Part shown: piece by piece, positions 45,430 through 54,089 of the stretch | Position numbering within the stretch: position 1 is the stretch's first letter | How the letters are laid out: every line of letters begins with the position of its first letter | Assembly (NCBI GenBank): GCA_022566315.1 | Contig: JADFJC010000002.1 | Span: forward strand, 34,900-98,899 | Direction: 5' to 3' | From: Planctomycetota bacterium | Lineage (GTDB): Bacteria; Planctomycetota; Phycisphaerae; Sedimentisphaerales; Anaerobacaceae | Length of the DNA: 64,000 nt | Program-made: the position numbers and the translations under genes | Notes under the pieces: model-generated | What the model was told of the DNA's origin: nothing | What the model saw: only the letters and a program-made list of their open reading frames with translations | Database searches by the model: none

Positions 45430-46158
45430 TTAGATTTTGCTTTGAATTGCTTTGACCAACGGTTCAAATTGCGGCGGTAAGGATTGTAGAAAAGTGTTCA
45501 ATTCGGTTTTACTTGATGTAAGCGTGATTTTGGCTCCCTTGTTGAGAAGATAATTTATTCTATCGAGAGCAAAAGCAACACGCCAATTCCATTTTATAGA
45601 CCAGGCTTTTTGTGCAACGTCAAACCAGCATCTTATGGCATTGGTTAGCTGACCTTTGCTCATCTGTTGTTCGGCCTGGAGCGTCGAGATCTCCATCTGA
45701 AAGATGAGATTGTTTTCCGTTAAAGACTTAATACGCTCGTCAACAGGTCTAACTGCTTCAGAGTATCGGTTTTCGAATTCTGCTCTTAACTTTGCAGTTT
45801 CGCTCTTAATTATGCACATTAGAAGCAATTTGTCTTTTTCATATCGCCGGTGCGTGGAATAAATAATTAGACCAATAACGGCGATTGTAAACATCGGAGC
45901 GAGATTAAGCGCCCGGTATATTTGGTTTAAAAGGTTCCGATTTTTTTCTTCAAGCAGGCGATTTTTATTTTCCAAAAGAGCGATTTGCTCACGAAGATTG
46001 TTAATTGATTGGTGCTCTTCATCGATGATTTGTTTGGATACATCCCCATTTGGTGAATCATTTGATACGGCTGACGAATCGGACGCATAAAGGTTACAAG
46101 TCAGGCAGTTCGCCAAACAAAGAATAACAATTACCGCTAATATGTATTTCAGGCGCAT
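45430..46158 (-). CDS. Membrane protein with coiled coil, unknown function
   Basis: The protein is about 242 residues. ATG 46158 is preferred (GAGGG upstream); ATG 46176 adds six residues. Signal peptide (LKYILAVIVILCLANCLTC), a coiled coil (INNLREQIALLENKNRLLEE), a membrane helix (LNLAPMFTIAVIGLIIYST, about 88-106), and a second helical region facing the other side ending in AIRCWFDVAQKAWSIKWNWR. I do not recognise the family. Confidence 0.65.
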   Translation of the reverse strand: MRLKYILAVIVILCLANCLTCNLYASDSSAVSNDSPNGDVSKQIIDEEHQSINNLREQIALLENKNRLLEEKNRNLLNQIYRALNLAPMFTIAVIGLIIYSTHRRYEKDKLLLMCIIKSETAKLRAEFENRYSEAVRPVDERIKSLTENNLIFQMEISTLQAEQQMSKGQLTNAIRCWFDVAQKAWSIKWNWRVAFALDRINYLLNKGAKITLTSSKTELNTFLQSLPPQFEPLVKAIQSKI

Positions 46159-46336
46159 GACGAAGCCCTCTTCCATTGTTAATCTTGCTCAAAGCTGATA
46201 AACATCTGGTAACAAAATCTACGTTTCTATTCTTTTCAGACCTTTAAAAATGATAGCACACAAACAGACCTTATACAAGCACAATTCGCAAACTGTACGC
46301 GACCGGAGTTATATAAGGACTGGTAAAGAAATTAGG

Positions 46337-46454
46337 TTTCGTTTTTGGCTGAGCGAGGACAAGGCTGGCAAGGAAGCAAAACGCAGGACTACTGGTTGGT
46401 AGTCCGAGTTTTGCTGAGGCCGCCAGCCGAAGCCGCAGCCAGCCAAAAATGAAA
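46337..46454. repeat. 118-nt near-perfect hairpin element
   Basis: Four nested stems: 46337-46351 with 46440-46454 (15 bp including one G-U), GGCTGGC 46363-46369 with GCCAGCC 46422-46428, GCAAAAC 46376-46382 with GTTTTGC 46408-46414, and GGACTAC 46386-46392 with GTAGTCC 46399-46405, loop TGGTTG. No open frame covers it. It lies between the coiled-coil gene and the EamA gene. Confidence 0.85.
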
Positions 46455-46585
46455 GATAATTTATTTACAAGTCCTAAGGACTCATCTTTCTACTTACAAA
46501 GTTATCTGTAGCGTTTACCATCTTGCATTGAAGGTGTAAATATGCTATCAGAACTCATCTGTTATATCGAATTTAGATAGCTATT

Positions 46586-47461
46586 ATGGACGCAAAGAGA
46601 ACAGGCATATTGGCAATACTCGGAGCCAGCTTAATGTGGGCTGTTGAGCCGGTTTTTGCTAAATTGGCTTATGCGAACTCTGATTATCTTCAAACCTCCG
46701 CCATCAGGGCGATAGTTGCTGCTCTGGTTGCTCTTTTGTACGTTTTTTTCACAGGCACAAGAAATCTTAAAGTTACCTCAAAACAGCTCTCAAAATTGTT
46801 TTACATTGCAATAGCCGGGACGATATTCGCGGATTTACTGTACCTTTTTGCCTTAACAAAAACCTCCGTGCTTAATGCAGTCCTGCTCGGTCATATGCAG
46901 CCGGTCTTTATTATTTTGATAGGGTTCTTTTTTCTAAAAGAAGATAAGCTGACAAGATTTGATTACGCAGGCATATTCATTATGTTAATTGCAGCCGTGT
47001 TTGTTACAACGAAGACACTGGAAAATCTGTTTATGATAAAATTAGGCACGGCAGGAGATATTTATGCACTGTTGGCAACAGTGCCCTGGGCGACGACGGC
47101 TATAGTGATGAGAAAATATCTCAGAGAGCTTGATGCCGGCGTAATTACCTTTTACAGGTATTCAATTGCCTCGGTAATATTTATTGTCTATTTATCGCTC
47201 AAGTCTTCGCTGGTTCTTCCCAATATCTATCAAATCCTCATCGGTATTGTAGTTGGTGTGGGAACCATACTTTATTATGAAAGCATGAAGCGAATTAAAG
47301 CCGCTCAGGTTTCTGCTATGGAACTTTCAACACCTTTTTTTGCGGCGTTGTCGGGTTTTTTGATTTTAGGAGAACTGGTTACAGTTATGCAGATTGCAGG
47401 TATGGCGTTATTATTTGTAGGTGTTTGTTTCTTATCCAAAAAAGAAGAGGCGTATTTTTAA
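46586..47461 (+). CDS. EamA/DMT family transporter
   Basis: The 291-residue inner-membrane protein has ten predicted helices in two EamA halves: ILAILGASLMWAVEPVFAKL opens the first, and GDIYALLATVPWATTAIVMR opens the second. Conserved EamA segments include NAVLLGHMQPVFIILIGFFF and MELSTPFFAALSGFLILGE. Such proteins export metabolites or amino acids; the substrate is unknown. No ribosome-binding site of note is visible. Confidence 0.9.
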   Translation: MDAKRTGILAILGASLMWAVEPVFAKLAYANSDYLQTSAIRAIVAALVALLYVFFTGTRNLKVTSKQLSKLFYIAIAGTIFADLLYLFALTKTSVLNAVLLGHMQPVFIILIGFFFLKEDKLTRFDYAGIFIMLIAAVFVTTKTLENLFMIKLGTAGDIYALLATVPWATTAIVMRKYLRELDAGVITFYRYSIASVIFIVYLSLKSSLVLPNIYQILIGIVVGVGTILYYESMKRIKAAQVSAMELSTPFFAALSGFLILGELVTVMQIAGMALLFVGVCFLSKKEEAYF

Positions 47462-47516
47462 ACGTATTTATGTTGAAGCAAAGCAGCATTTTTCTCCTTG
47501 CGATGTAATAAAAAAG

Positions 47517-47601
47517 CGGAGCAGGAGGGATTCGAACCCCCGGTACCTTTCGGTACAACGATTTTCAAGACCGTCGCCTTCAGCCGCTCGGCCACTGCTC
47601 C
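47517..47601 (-). tRNA. trnS: tRNA-Ser (UGA)
   Basis: A minus-strand cloverleaf with acceptor GGAGCAG pairs with CTGCTCC, D-arm TGGCCGAGCGGCTGAAGGC, anticodon TGA in GGTCTTGAAAATC, a long variable arm (GTACCGAAAGGTAC) typical of serine tRNA, and T-arm GGGGGTTCGAATCCC. 85 nt, CCA not encoded. Confidence 0.95.
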
Positions 47602-47763
47602 GGATGTAACTGTTTCCGCTCTCTAATCCTAATCGGTTCAAACGCACCATTTCGAGCAATTTTCCAACTATTTTATGCAGAAAAGACGATTTTGCAAGAA
47701 ATTTCGGCGAAATTGATGCCTCAATAGAGATTTAAAAAAAATCTTAATTTTTTTTATTTTTAG

Positions 47764-47792
47764 TTGACATTACATAGTATGTATAACATAAT
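47764..47792 (+). promoter_or_regulatory. Sigma-70-type promoter with palindromic operator for padR operon
   Basis: TTGACA (47764-47769), 17-bp spacer, CATAAT (47787-47792). The spacer contains a perfect palindrome TACATAGTATGTA (47771-47783), whose ACAT/ATGT arms match the kind of site PadR proteins bind. It lies about 90 bp before the padR ATG. This suggests autorepression. Confidence 0.7.
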
Positions 47793-47882
47793 AAACAGAA
47801 GTTATTAGTTGATTAGCCCTCACCCCTGTGGTGGGGGGGCAGTGTTAGTCAGTGTTATAGTCAGTGTTAGAAGGAGATTTTT

Positions 47883-48224
47883 ATGAAATTTGAAAGTCAG
47901 CTATTGAAGGGAATTGCCCCGGCGGTCGTTCTGGAGATTCTTTCTCGCGGCCCAATGTATGGCTACGAGCTTAGCCAGGCCATCGAGCAGAGAAGCGGTG
48001 ATATTTTGACCCTCGGCAAAGGAACGCTGTACCCGCTGCTGTACAATCTGGAAGCAAAAAAACTCGTCAAAGGCAAGTGGGAGACAAACCAGTCCAGCCG
48101 GAAGAGAAAATATTACTCCATCACCAGCAAGGGTAAGGGCCAATTGGCAAAGCAAAAGGCCCAGCTCAGAGAGCTGACGACCGGCCTGAATCTTGTCTTC
48201 GGCGGTGCACTCACACCGGCCTGA
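47883..48224 (+). CDS. PadR family transcriptional regulator
   Basis: The 113-residue protein has a PadR winged helix: VVLEILSRGPMYGYELSQAI, the conserved GTLYPLLYNLEAKKLVKGKW recognition/wing region, and RKRKYYSITSKGKGQLA. The short C-terminal helix places it in the s-PadR group. AAGGAG lies at ideal spacing before the ATG at 47883. It is followed after 65 bp by two HAAS-like membrane protein genes, a common pairing in which PadR represses its own operon until a signal relieves it. Confidence 0.93.
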   Translation: MKFESQLLKGIAPAVVLEILSRGPMYGYELSQAIEQRSGDILTLGKGTLYPLLYNLEAKKLVKGKWETNQSSRKRKYYSITSKGKGQLAKQKAQLRELTTGLNLVFGGALTPA

Positions 48225-48289
48225 CCTGTATTTAGCCCGCAGTTTTACTGCGGGTTCACAAAACGCAATACAATACACGAGGTGATCCG

Positions 48290-50305
48290 ATGAGAGTCAA
48301 GAGAATCATTGTGGGAATTCTGATTGGCGTGACGATTGGTACAGGACTGGAGTGCCTCAATACTTTTTTCGCCTTTTTGTTGCCACCATTCTTTGTTCTT
48401 CTACCGTTGGCGGTACTTATTGGAGGTTGCGTTGGTGCTTTAATGAAGAGAACCCAAGACGCCCGCTTCCTTGGCGAAACACAGAACCTTGAGCATTTGC
48501 CCGCCGGTGCCGTTGAGTTTATAAAGCGGGTCTTGAAGAAGATGCATTATCGCCGCGAGGTTCGGCAAGATGTGCAGGCCGAATTAACAGCGCATTTCGA
48601 AGATGAGCTAAAAGATTGCACAACCGATGAGCAAAAACAGCAGAAAGCCCAGCAGTTAATCACCGGCTTCGGCGATGTGAAATTGTTAGCTGTTTTATTA
48701 CGCCGGGCCAAAAAACGCTGCCGACCCCTCTGGCGAACGGTCGTTGCAAGGACATTTCAAGCCGTCGGCGTGTTAATTTTGTGTTTTATTGTTTATGTCG
48801 TCTGGTTCTTGTCCGGCAAGCCGGCTATTACCACAAATTACGTTGCCGAGTATAACAAAATTGTCAGGCCGGCAGCCGATGAATCTCTAAATGCAGCTCC
48901 ATTATACCTCAAGGCGGTTGATTTGCATGAAGAGCTGTCGGATGACTTTCTTCTTTTCTTTGCTAAAAACCACCAGGCAGTTGTTGATGAGAAAAACCAA
49001 CGGCAAGTTGAAGAGCTGGCTGGCAAAATCGACGAACTCTTTTCAAATAGTAACCGTTTGAATTTACAGGAGAAAAGGCAAAACATCCAGGATGAAGTCT
49101 CCGGGGTGCTCTCCCGATTCATGGGAAAGAAATATAATGAGCTTACGGTTGAGCAAAGAAATATCGCCGAAAAATGGGTACAGGAGCACAACGATGCCCT
49201 GGAGCTTGTTATTGAGGGTTCTCGAAGGCCGTATTACTGGCGAACATATAAGTCCGGTGCTGAAAACCCGACCGAAATGATAGGTGTTCTTATACCTAAA
49301 CTTTCCGGATTTAGAAAATTGGCTCGCGCTTTACTTTGGCGGGCGCGGCTTCGTGCCGAACAAGGTCGATTCAAGGATGCCTTTGTCGATATGAAATCCT
49401 GTTATCGCCTCGGCCAACATATAAGAGGGGACAAAACTTTGGTTGAGCAGATTGTAGGAATTTCTACTGAAGCATTATCTGTTCGAACTGTTCGGGAGAT
49501 TGTAGGCGGATATGAAATTGACTCAGCGGTATTGGCGGACTTTCAGCGTGATTTTGAGCAGATTATCGCCGACGAAAACTTCGCAATAAGCTTCGAAGCC
49601 GAGAAATTGTTTATGTACGACGAGATCCAGAGATGTTTTACCGAAGATCGCTTTGGTGGGGGACATCTTTGTTTTGAAGGGCTTAAACAGCTTGCCTCGG
49701 TTAGGCAGCTTGCGTCGGCGGAAGGTTATGCCACGTTCAAAATTATTTTAGAAAAAAGAGGTTGGACAGCGCCGCTGCACATTTTATTCACTCATCCCGA
49801 CAAATACGAGACCAGAGAAATGGTTGACCGTTACTTTGGCTTTTGGGACGAGATAGCTCATAAAACACCTCTCGAAATTCGCAATGAGAATATAGATATT
49901 GAAAAACAGGTGATGAAAATCGTTAAGGGAAACATATTACTGGATTCTTCCGTACCTGCCTATGGCAGGGTAATTTTGTATAGCCAACGGCACAGAACCA
50001 ATGTTGGAGCTACTTTGGCTATAATAGCGATATTGAGATATAACCAAGAGATGGGTGACTATCCAGAGAATTTGGCTGAGTTGACTGAAGCTGGTTTCTT
50101 AAAGACATTACCTATTGACCCTTTCAGTGATAAGCCGCTGTCTTACAGAAAAACTGATGACGATTTCATCCTCTACAGCGTCGGCTCTAATTTAACCGAT
50201 GAAGGCGGTGAATACAGCAGGGACTCAACGGGCCGAATTAGGAATTGGTGGAACAATGGCGATGCGGTCTTCTGGCCTGTGCCAAAATCGCAGGTAAAAC
50301 AATAA
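48290..50305 (+). CDS. HAAS-domain membrane protein with large extracytoplasmic domain, paralogue 1
   Basis: The protein is 671 residues. Two N-terminal helices (IIVGILIGVTIGTGLECLNT, then FFVLLPLAVLIGGCVGAL), a cytoplasmic HAAS-like helical domain (RREVRQDVQAELTAHFEDEL, about 85-150), another helix (AVGVLILCFIVYVVWFL, about 158-175), then about 490 residues outside. The C-terminus has YNQEMGDYPENLAELTEAGF with LPIDPFSDKPLSYR and DDFILYSVGSN, a module resembling the C-terminal end of GspG-like pseudopilins. HAAS domains are thought to work with PadR regulators. The function of the outer domain is unknown. GAGGTGATCCG lies before the ATG. Confidence 0.75.
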   Translation: MRVKRIIVGILIGVTIGTGLECLNTFFAFLLPPFFVLLPLAVLIGGCVGALMKRTQDARFLGETQNLEHLPAGAVEFIKRVLKKMHYRREVRQDVQAELTAHFEDELKDCTTDEQKQQKAQQLITGFGDVKLLAVLLRRAKKRCRPLWRTVVARTFQAVGVLILCFIVYVVWFLSGKPAITTNYVAEYNKIVRPAADESLNAAPLYLKAVDLHEELSDDFLLFFAKNHQAVVDEKNQRQVEELAGKIDELFSNSNRLNLQEKRQNIQDEVSGVLSRFMGKKYNELTVEQRNIAEKWVQEHNDALELVIEGSRRPYYWRTYKSGAENPTEMIGVLIPKLSGFRKLARALLWRARLRAEQGRFKDAFVDMKSCYRLGQHIRGDKTLVEQIVGISTEALSVRTVREIVGGYEIDSAVLADFQRDFEQIIADENFAISFEAEKLFMYDEIQRCFTEDRFGGGHLCFEGLKQLASVRQLASAEGYATFKIILEKRGWTAPLHILFTHPDKYETREMVDRYFGFWDEIAHKTPLEIRNENIDIEKQVMKIVKGNILLDSSVPAYGRVILYSQRHRTNVGATLAIIAILRYNQEMGDYPENLAELTEAGFLKTLPIDPFSDKPLSYRKTDDDFILYSVGSNLTDEGGEYSRDSTGRIRNWWNNGDAVFWPVPKSQVKQ

Positions 50306-50315
50306 CGGTATCTAT

Positions 50316-51959
50316 ATGGGCATGAAAGAGCAAGACAAGTCAGAAATAGAATTTAACAAACTGCCGCCTTGTGTTGCAGAATACATAAGGCAGGTCTTAA
50401 AGAAGATGCGGTATCGCCGCAAAGTTCGTCAGGATGTACAGGCCGAACTTGCAGCGCATTTTGAAGATGAATTAAAAGATTGTACAACCGATGAGCAAAG
50501 ACGGCAGAGGGCGGAGCAGCTAATAACCGACTTCGGCGATGTAAAACTGTTAGCTGTTTTATTACGCCGGGCCAAAAAACGCTGCCGACCCCTCTGGCGA
50601 ACGGCTCTTGTCCGCAGCTTTCAGGCGTTGGGAATTATCGTCTTGTATTTGTTTGTATGTATTAGTCCGCTGCTTGTGGGTAAGCCGACTATAAGCGTCA
50701 ACTATGTTGATTGGCTGAACGAGCTTGTACAGGCCGGCAGAGATGAGGCAGACAATGCAAGGCCGTACTATGAGAAAGCATTTGAACTATATGTGGAAAT
50801 GCCACAATGGCTAAGCAAAAGCAGGGCGAAATGGCCAACGGACTTCAACGATGTGCAGTTGAATCTCCTGTCGAATTGGCTTGAAGATAACCAAGGGGCT
50901 ATTGAAACGCTCAGGCAAGGCTCAAGACGCTCTGGCTGCTGGAGCGAATACCAGAGTGATGAGACTGAATTGAGCAAGGATCTGGTGGCTAATGCTATAG
51001 AAATTTTGCCAAGCTACAGACGTCTGGCGTTTACTATGCGATGGCAGATTCGATATGAGGCGTATAATGGAGACGTTGAAACAGCGTTGAGTGACTGTGT
51101 TGCTCCGATGAAATTTGGCGGTCATTTACTCGGCCACGGTTTGTTAATTGAGCAGTTAGTAGGCATTGCGATGGAGGCTCTCGCCCATAATGCGATTTTT
51201 ATGCTTCTGGACAGGATAGATGTGCCGGCTGATGTTTTGAAAAACGCTCAGGAAGAGTTGGACAAGCAGTTCGGCAGGCAAGAGCCGGTTTTCTCTGTGG
51301 AAGCGGAAAAAGTATTTTGGTATGATGTAATTCAACGGGCGTTTACCGATGATGGACAGGGTGGTGGTCGTCTCCTGGCGCGCGGCCTGCCCTATGTGGC
51401 AACCGATGACTGGAAGGACAACCTGTGGAGATTTGTTAGCTTTAGTTATCCGGACAGGCAAGAAATGGTGGAGAAAATTGATAGACATTTTGGACGATTT
51501 GCTGAAATACTTGCTGAAACGCCATGGGATTTGCGCAATGAGGCGTTAGACGAGCAGGAAGGGAATGAAGATGTTCAGATAACACCTATTATGTTGAAAA
51601 TCAATATCCCCGCATACAGAAGAGTAAGTCAACAAGTCTGGCGAATGAAAACAGGCAGGCAGGCCTTATTAACGGTTCTGGCAATTATGCGATATGAGAA
51701 AGAAAAAGGCCAATATCCAGCCAGCCTGGATGAGCTGGTCGAGGCAGGTTATTTGAAGAAATTGCCGATGGACCCCTACAGTGACGGCCCGCTTGTTTAT
51801 AAAAGGACAGATGAGGGATTTTTGTTGTATAGCTTTGGTATAGATCTCAAAGACGATGGGGGTAAATTGGGCCTCGGCAGTCGAGGAACGCCCAGAATGT
51901 GGGCAGATAATGGTGATTGGGTCTTCTGGCCTCTACCAAAACCGCAGGTTAAGAAATAA
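50316..51959 (+). CDS. HAAS-domain membrane protein, paralogue 2
   Basis: The 547-residue protein begins directly with the HAAS-like domain (YRRKVRQDVQAELAAHFEDE), lacking the two extra helices of paralogue 1. One helix follows (LGIIVLYLFVCISPLLVGK, about 107-125), then an outer domain with the same ending: YEKEKGQYPASLDELVEAGY, LPMDPYSDGPLVYK. It starts 10 bp after paralogue 1 and shares with it an identical 57-bp DNA block (48684-48740 and 50548-50604), so it arose by tandem duplication. Same operon as padR. Confidence 0.75.
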   Translation: MGMKEQDKSEIEFNKLPPCVAEYIRQVLKKMRYRRKVRQDVQAELAAHFEDELKDCTTDEQRRQRAEQLITDFGDVKLLAVLLRRAKKRCRPLWRTALVRSFQALGIIVLYLFVCISPLLVGKPTISVNYVDWLNELVQAGRDEADNARPYYEKAFELYVEMPQWLSKSRAKWPTDFNDVQLNLLSNWLEDNQGAIETLRQGSRRSGCWSEYQSDETELSKDLVANAIEILPSYRRLAFTMRWQIRYEAYNGDVETALSDCVAPMKFGGHLLGHGLLIEQLVGIAMEALAHNAIFMLLDRIDVPADVLKNAQEELDKQFGRQEPVFSVEAEKVFWYDVIQRAFTDDGQGGGRLLARGLPYVATDDWKDNLWRFVSFSYPDRQEMVEKIDRHFGRFAEILAETPWDLRNEALDEQEGNEDVQITPIMLKINIPAYRRVSQQVWRMKTGRQALLTVLAIMRYEKEKGQYPASLDELVEAGYLKKLPMDPYSDGPLVYKRTDEGFLLYSFGIDLKDDGGKLGLGSRGTPRMWADNGDWVFWPLPKPQVKK

Positions 51960-52309
51960 CGGCTATTAAGAAGATTACAGCCGGCAAATAACCACTAAAA
52001 GAGCGACGGGTGGCAGCCTCAAAGCCGAAGGATTTGGGGATGGTTTATTGACGAGCATCAAGTATCGAGACAAGGAAATTCTCGAAATTCCTTTTCTTAC
52101 TCCATATCATATTCTGTACAGTTTCCGTAACAGACTGGTGTTTTGTCACAGATGTATTGATGGATTGTGATTTTACAGAATGTTGTCACCCCGAGCGAAG
52201 CCGAGGGGTCTATTAAAACAGATTCCTCGACTCCACTACGATGCGCTCGGAATGACATTTTGTGTTTTAAGATAGTCAATTATCCATAAAGTTTTTACAG
52301 GAGGTAACT
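51960..52309. other. Intergenic region with dispersed repeats
   Basis: No gene. It contains CGGGTGGCAGCCTCAAAGCCG (52007-52027; relative at 43899), AGCATCAAGTATCGAG with ATTCTCG (52048-52085; relatives inside the sugar transferase gene near 30295-30350), and GTCACCCCGAGCGAAGCCGAG near 52185 (inverted relative near 36391). Confidence 0.5.
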
Positions 52310-52435
52310 ATGAGTTCTTCAAGATGTACCTTAAAGTGCAACTGCAATCACAATCTTAGTCGGCGGCACAGCGCTTCATCTCACGCTCTGGACTGGACAC
52401 AAAGATATGGGGGAATTGCTCGTGGCCAATGGTAA
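52310..52435 (+). pseudogene. Out-of-frame leader of the ankyrin gene
   Basis: AGGAGG at good spacing precedes ATG 52310, the best ribosome-binding site of the area. That frame gives 41 residues and a stop. The ankyrin frame is shifted by +1 and is already ankyrin-like well before its own first ATG (GGTALHLTLWTGHKD at about 52355-52405). So the original start appears cut off from the body by a small indel between 52310 and about 52355. Confidence 0.5.
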
Positions 52436-52886
52436 CGACGTCAACACAAAGGATGGAGGAGGCTATACCCCGCTTCTCCTTGCGTTCTGGCACTCCAATA
52501 AAGATGTAGCTGAGCTGCTTATTGTCAAAGGTGCTGACGTTAATGTAAAGACCCCCTCCTCTGCGCCCCAAGACCCTCGACCTACATGGGGGCCTTTTCT
52601 GCGAGGCCATACGCCACTGCACTACGCTATCGAATATGGATACGAGAATGTGGTCAAAGTTCTTATCGCTGAAGGCGTGGACGTCAATGCAAGAGGTATA
52701 CGTGGCCTGACACCGTTGCACTTTGCAGCCTGTCATGGCAACAATGATGTGGCTGAGCTTCTCATCGCCAAAGGCACCGATGTGAATGTAAGAGACAACA
52801 AAGAGCGTACTGTTTTCTCATTGGCAAAAGAGAAAGGGCATACGGAAATCGTCGAACTGCTGCGCAAGCACGATGCGAAGGAATGA
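52407..52886 (+). CDS. Ankyrin-repeat protein, start probably disrupted
   Basis: The 159-residue frame has about four ankyrin repeats: GNDVNTKDGGGYTPLLLAFW, ADVNVKTPSSAPQ (with an irregular insert), GVDVNARGIRGLTPLHFAAC, GTDVNVRDNKERTVFSLAKE. Ankyrin repeats bind other proteins; the partner is unknown. The repeat pattern extends upstream of the ATG at 52407, which has no ribosome-binding site. The native start was probably at 52310 in another frame, so the gene may be inactive or shortened. Confidence 0.7.
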   Translation: MGELLVANGNDVNTKDGGGYTPLLLAFWHSNKDVAELLIVKGADVNVKTPSSAPQDPRPTWGPFLRGHTPLHYAIEYGYENVVKVLIAEGVDVNARGIRGLTPLHFAACHGNNDVAELLIAKGTDVNVRDNKERTVFSLAKEKGHTEIVELLRKHDAKE

Positions 52887-52943
52887 AGACTTTGTCGGCA
52901 AGACAAGGGTGATGTAGTTTTTCGGCTTGTCTGGAAATAAAAG

Positions 52944-52970
52944 CCGGGCAAGCAAACAATGCTTGCCCGG
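52944..52970 (-). terminator. Intrinsic terminator of rpsU
   Basis: CCGGGCAAGC pairs with GCTTGCCCGG over 10 bp with a 7-nt loop. On the minus strand it is followed by CTTTTATTTCC and lies 42 bp after the rpsU stop. Confidence 0.8.
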
Positions 52971-53011
52971 ATTGAATGTGACTAAAAAGTCTTTCGCAAA
53001 AGGAATTTGGA

Positions 53012-53191
53012 TTAGCGGAGAGTTACACTTCGCTGAGCTTTACGCATACGTCGGCGGTTTTTTTCTGAGGGCTTTTCGTAATAGGCCATGCGTTTCATAT
53101 CTCTGATTAGCCCTTCTTTTTCGCATAGCTTCTTGAAACGGCGGATCATTTGCTGGACTGATTCGCCTGCCCGCGATTTAACTTTCAGCAT
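53012..53191 (-). CDS. rpsU: 30S ribosomal protein S21
   Basis: The 59-residue frame on the minus strand reads MLKVKSRAGESVQQMIRRFK, then KLCEKEGLIRDMKRMAYYEK, then PSEKNRRRMRKAQ. This is S21: small, very basic, with the SVQQMIRRFKK start and the YYEKPSEKNRR centre. It binds the 30S subunit near the anti-Shine-Dalgarno end of 16S rRNA. AGGAAGG lies about 11 bases upstream of the ATG. Monocistronic, with its own terminator. Confidence 0.95.
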   Translation of the reverse strand: MLKVKSRAGESVQQMIRRFKKLCEKEGLIRDMKRMAYYEKPSEKNRRRMRKAQRSVTLR

Positions 53192-53547
53192 AAAGAAAAA
53201 AACCTTCCTGTGCTTTTTATATCAGAAGCAACCACAAAACAGTAATATACTTAATTCGTCAAAAATTGTTCGTTTCATTACTCTAAACCAGATTTTGCAT
53301 TTTTTCAAGTCAAAAAACGCTCACTGATGGTTTTTACGTAAAAATGGCCTTTTCGTCCCATAAAATCCCGATATTCGCCACAAAAACCTGTGAGACTGCC
53401 AAATTTTCAGAATTTATTGAGAAATATTGGCAAATATGTTAAAATAAAATGTTTAAATTGACCGATTTTCTGCGTCATTCCCGCGGAAGCGGGGATGTGT
53501 TTAGCCGCTGTTGATTTTTTGGTGGCACGGCTATCTTGGCCGTGTTT

Positions 53548-53690
53548 CAGTCCACAGGACACCTTACGGCGGGGCTGGAAGCCCGTGCCACGTCAGTCCA
53601 CAGGACGCCTTACGGTGGGGGACTGGAAGCCCGTGCCACGGTCAGTCCGCAGTCCCGAAAGGGACGCCTTGCGGCGGACACCTAACGGTG
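53548..53690. repeat. Tandem repeat, about 46-49 bp unit
   Basis: Copy 1 is 53548-53593, copy 2 is 53594-53642, and a partial third starts at 53643. Each has CAGTCCACAGGACGCCTTAC-like sequence followed by GGAAGCCCGTGCCACG. Close relatives of the first half occur elsewhere in the window (near 26876 inverted and 36251 inverted). Confidence 0.75.
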
Positions 53691-54041
53691 GAAACTGCTG
53701 ATTCAGTTGTCTGGCTAAACACATACGAAACGGGAATCCATACTATTGCCGCGTTTTTGGATTCCTGTTACCTACTGCCCGCTTTCGCGGGGATGAGTTT
53801 ACCCCTGCAAAAGCAGGGGTAGGCACAAGCTTCGCAGGAATGACAGGCTATGTTATCCTTTTGTCAGGGCAGCACTTATGCAAAAGTTTAGCTCAAAATC
53901 GGTCGGTTTGAGTAAAAAACAGCAATTTTGGGAGACTATAGTAATATTACAGAGTATTTCACTTGTGGTATGAGAAAAAAAACGATAAAAACTAAATAAA
54001 GCTGGAGTTCCGCCCCAGGAATCGGGATTTTCCGCTTTGAA

Positions 54042-54089
54042 GCCAACGGCATAAAGAGTTGCTGTAGAGAAAATGATTATGCCGTTGGC
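54042..54089. repeat. 13-bp inverted repeat before hflX
   Basis: GCCAACGGCATAA (54042-54054) and TTATGCCGTTGGC (54077-54089) are exact complements with a 22-nt loop, followed by a run of nine A. Read on the minus strand the run of T precedes the stem. It could be a repeat or a terminator-like fold. Confidence 0.6.

Noticed and set aside
53548-53690. Possible CRISPR array
   Set aside because: Only two to three adjacent units with no unique spacers between them and no cas genes in the window. It is a tandem repeat.
53495-53822. Overlapping open frames of 68 and 103 codons
   Set aside because: They run through tandem repeats and hairpins, lack a ribosome-binding site and show no protein-like composition.
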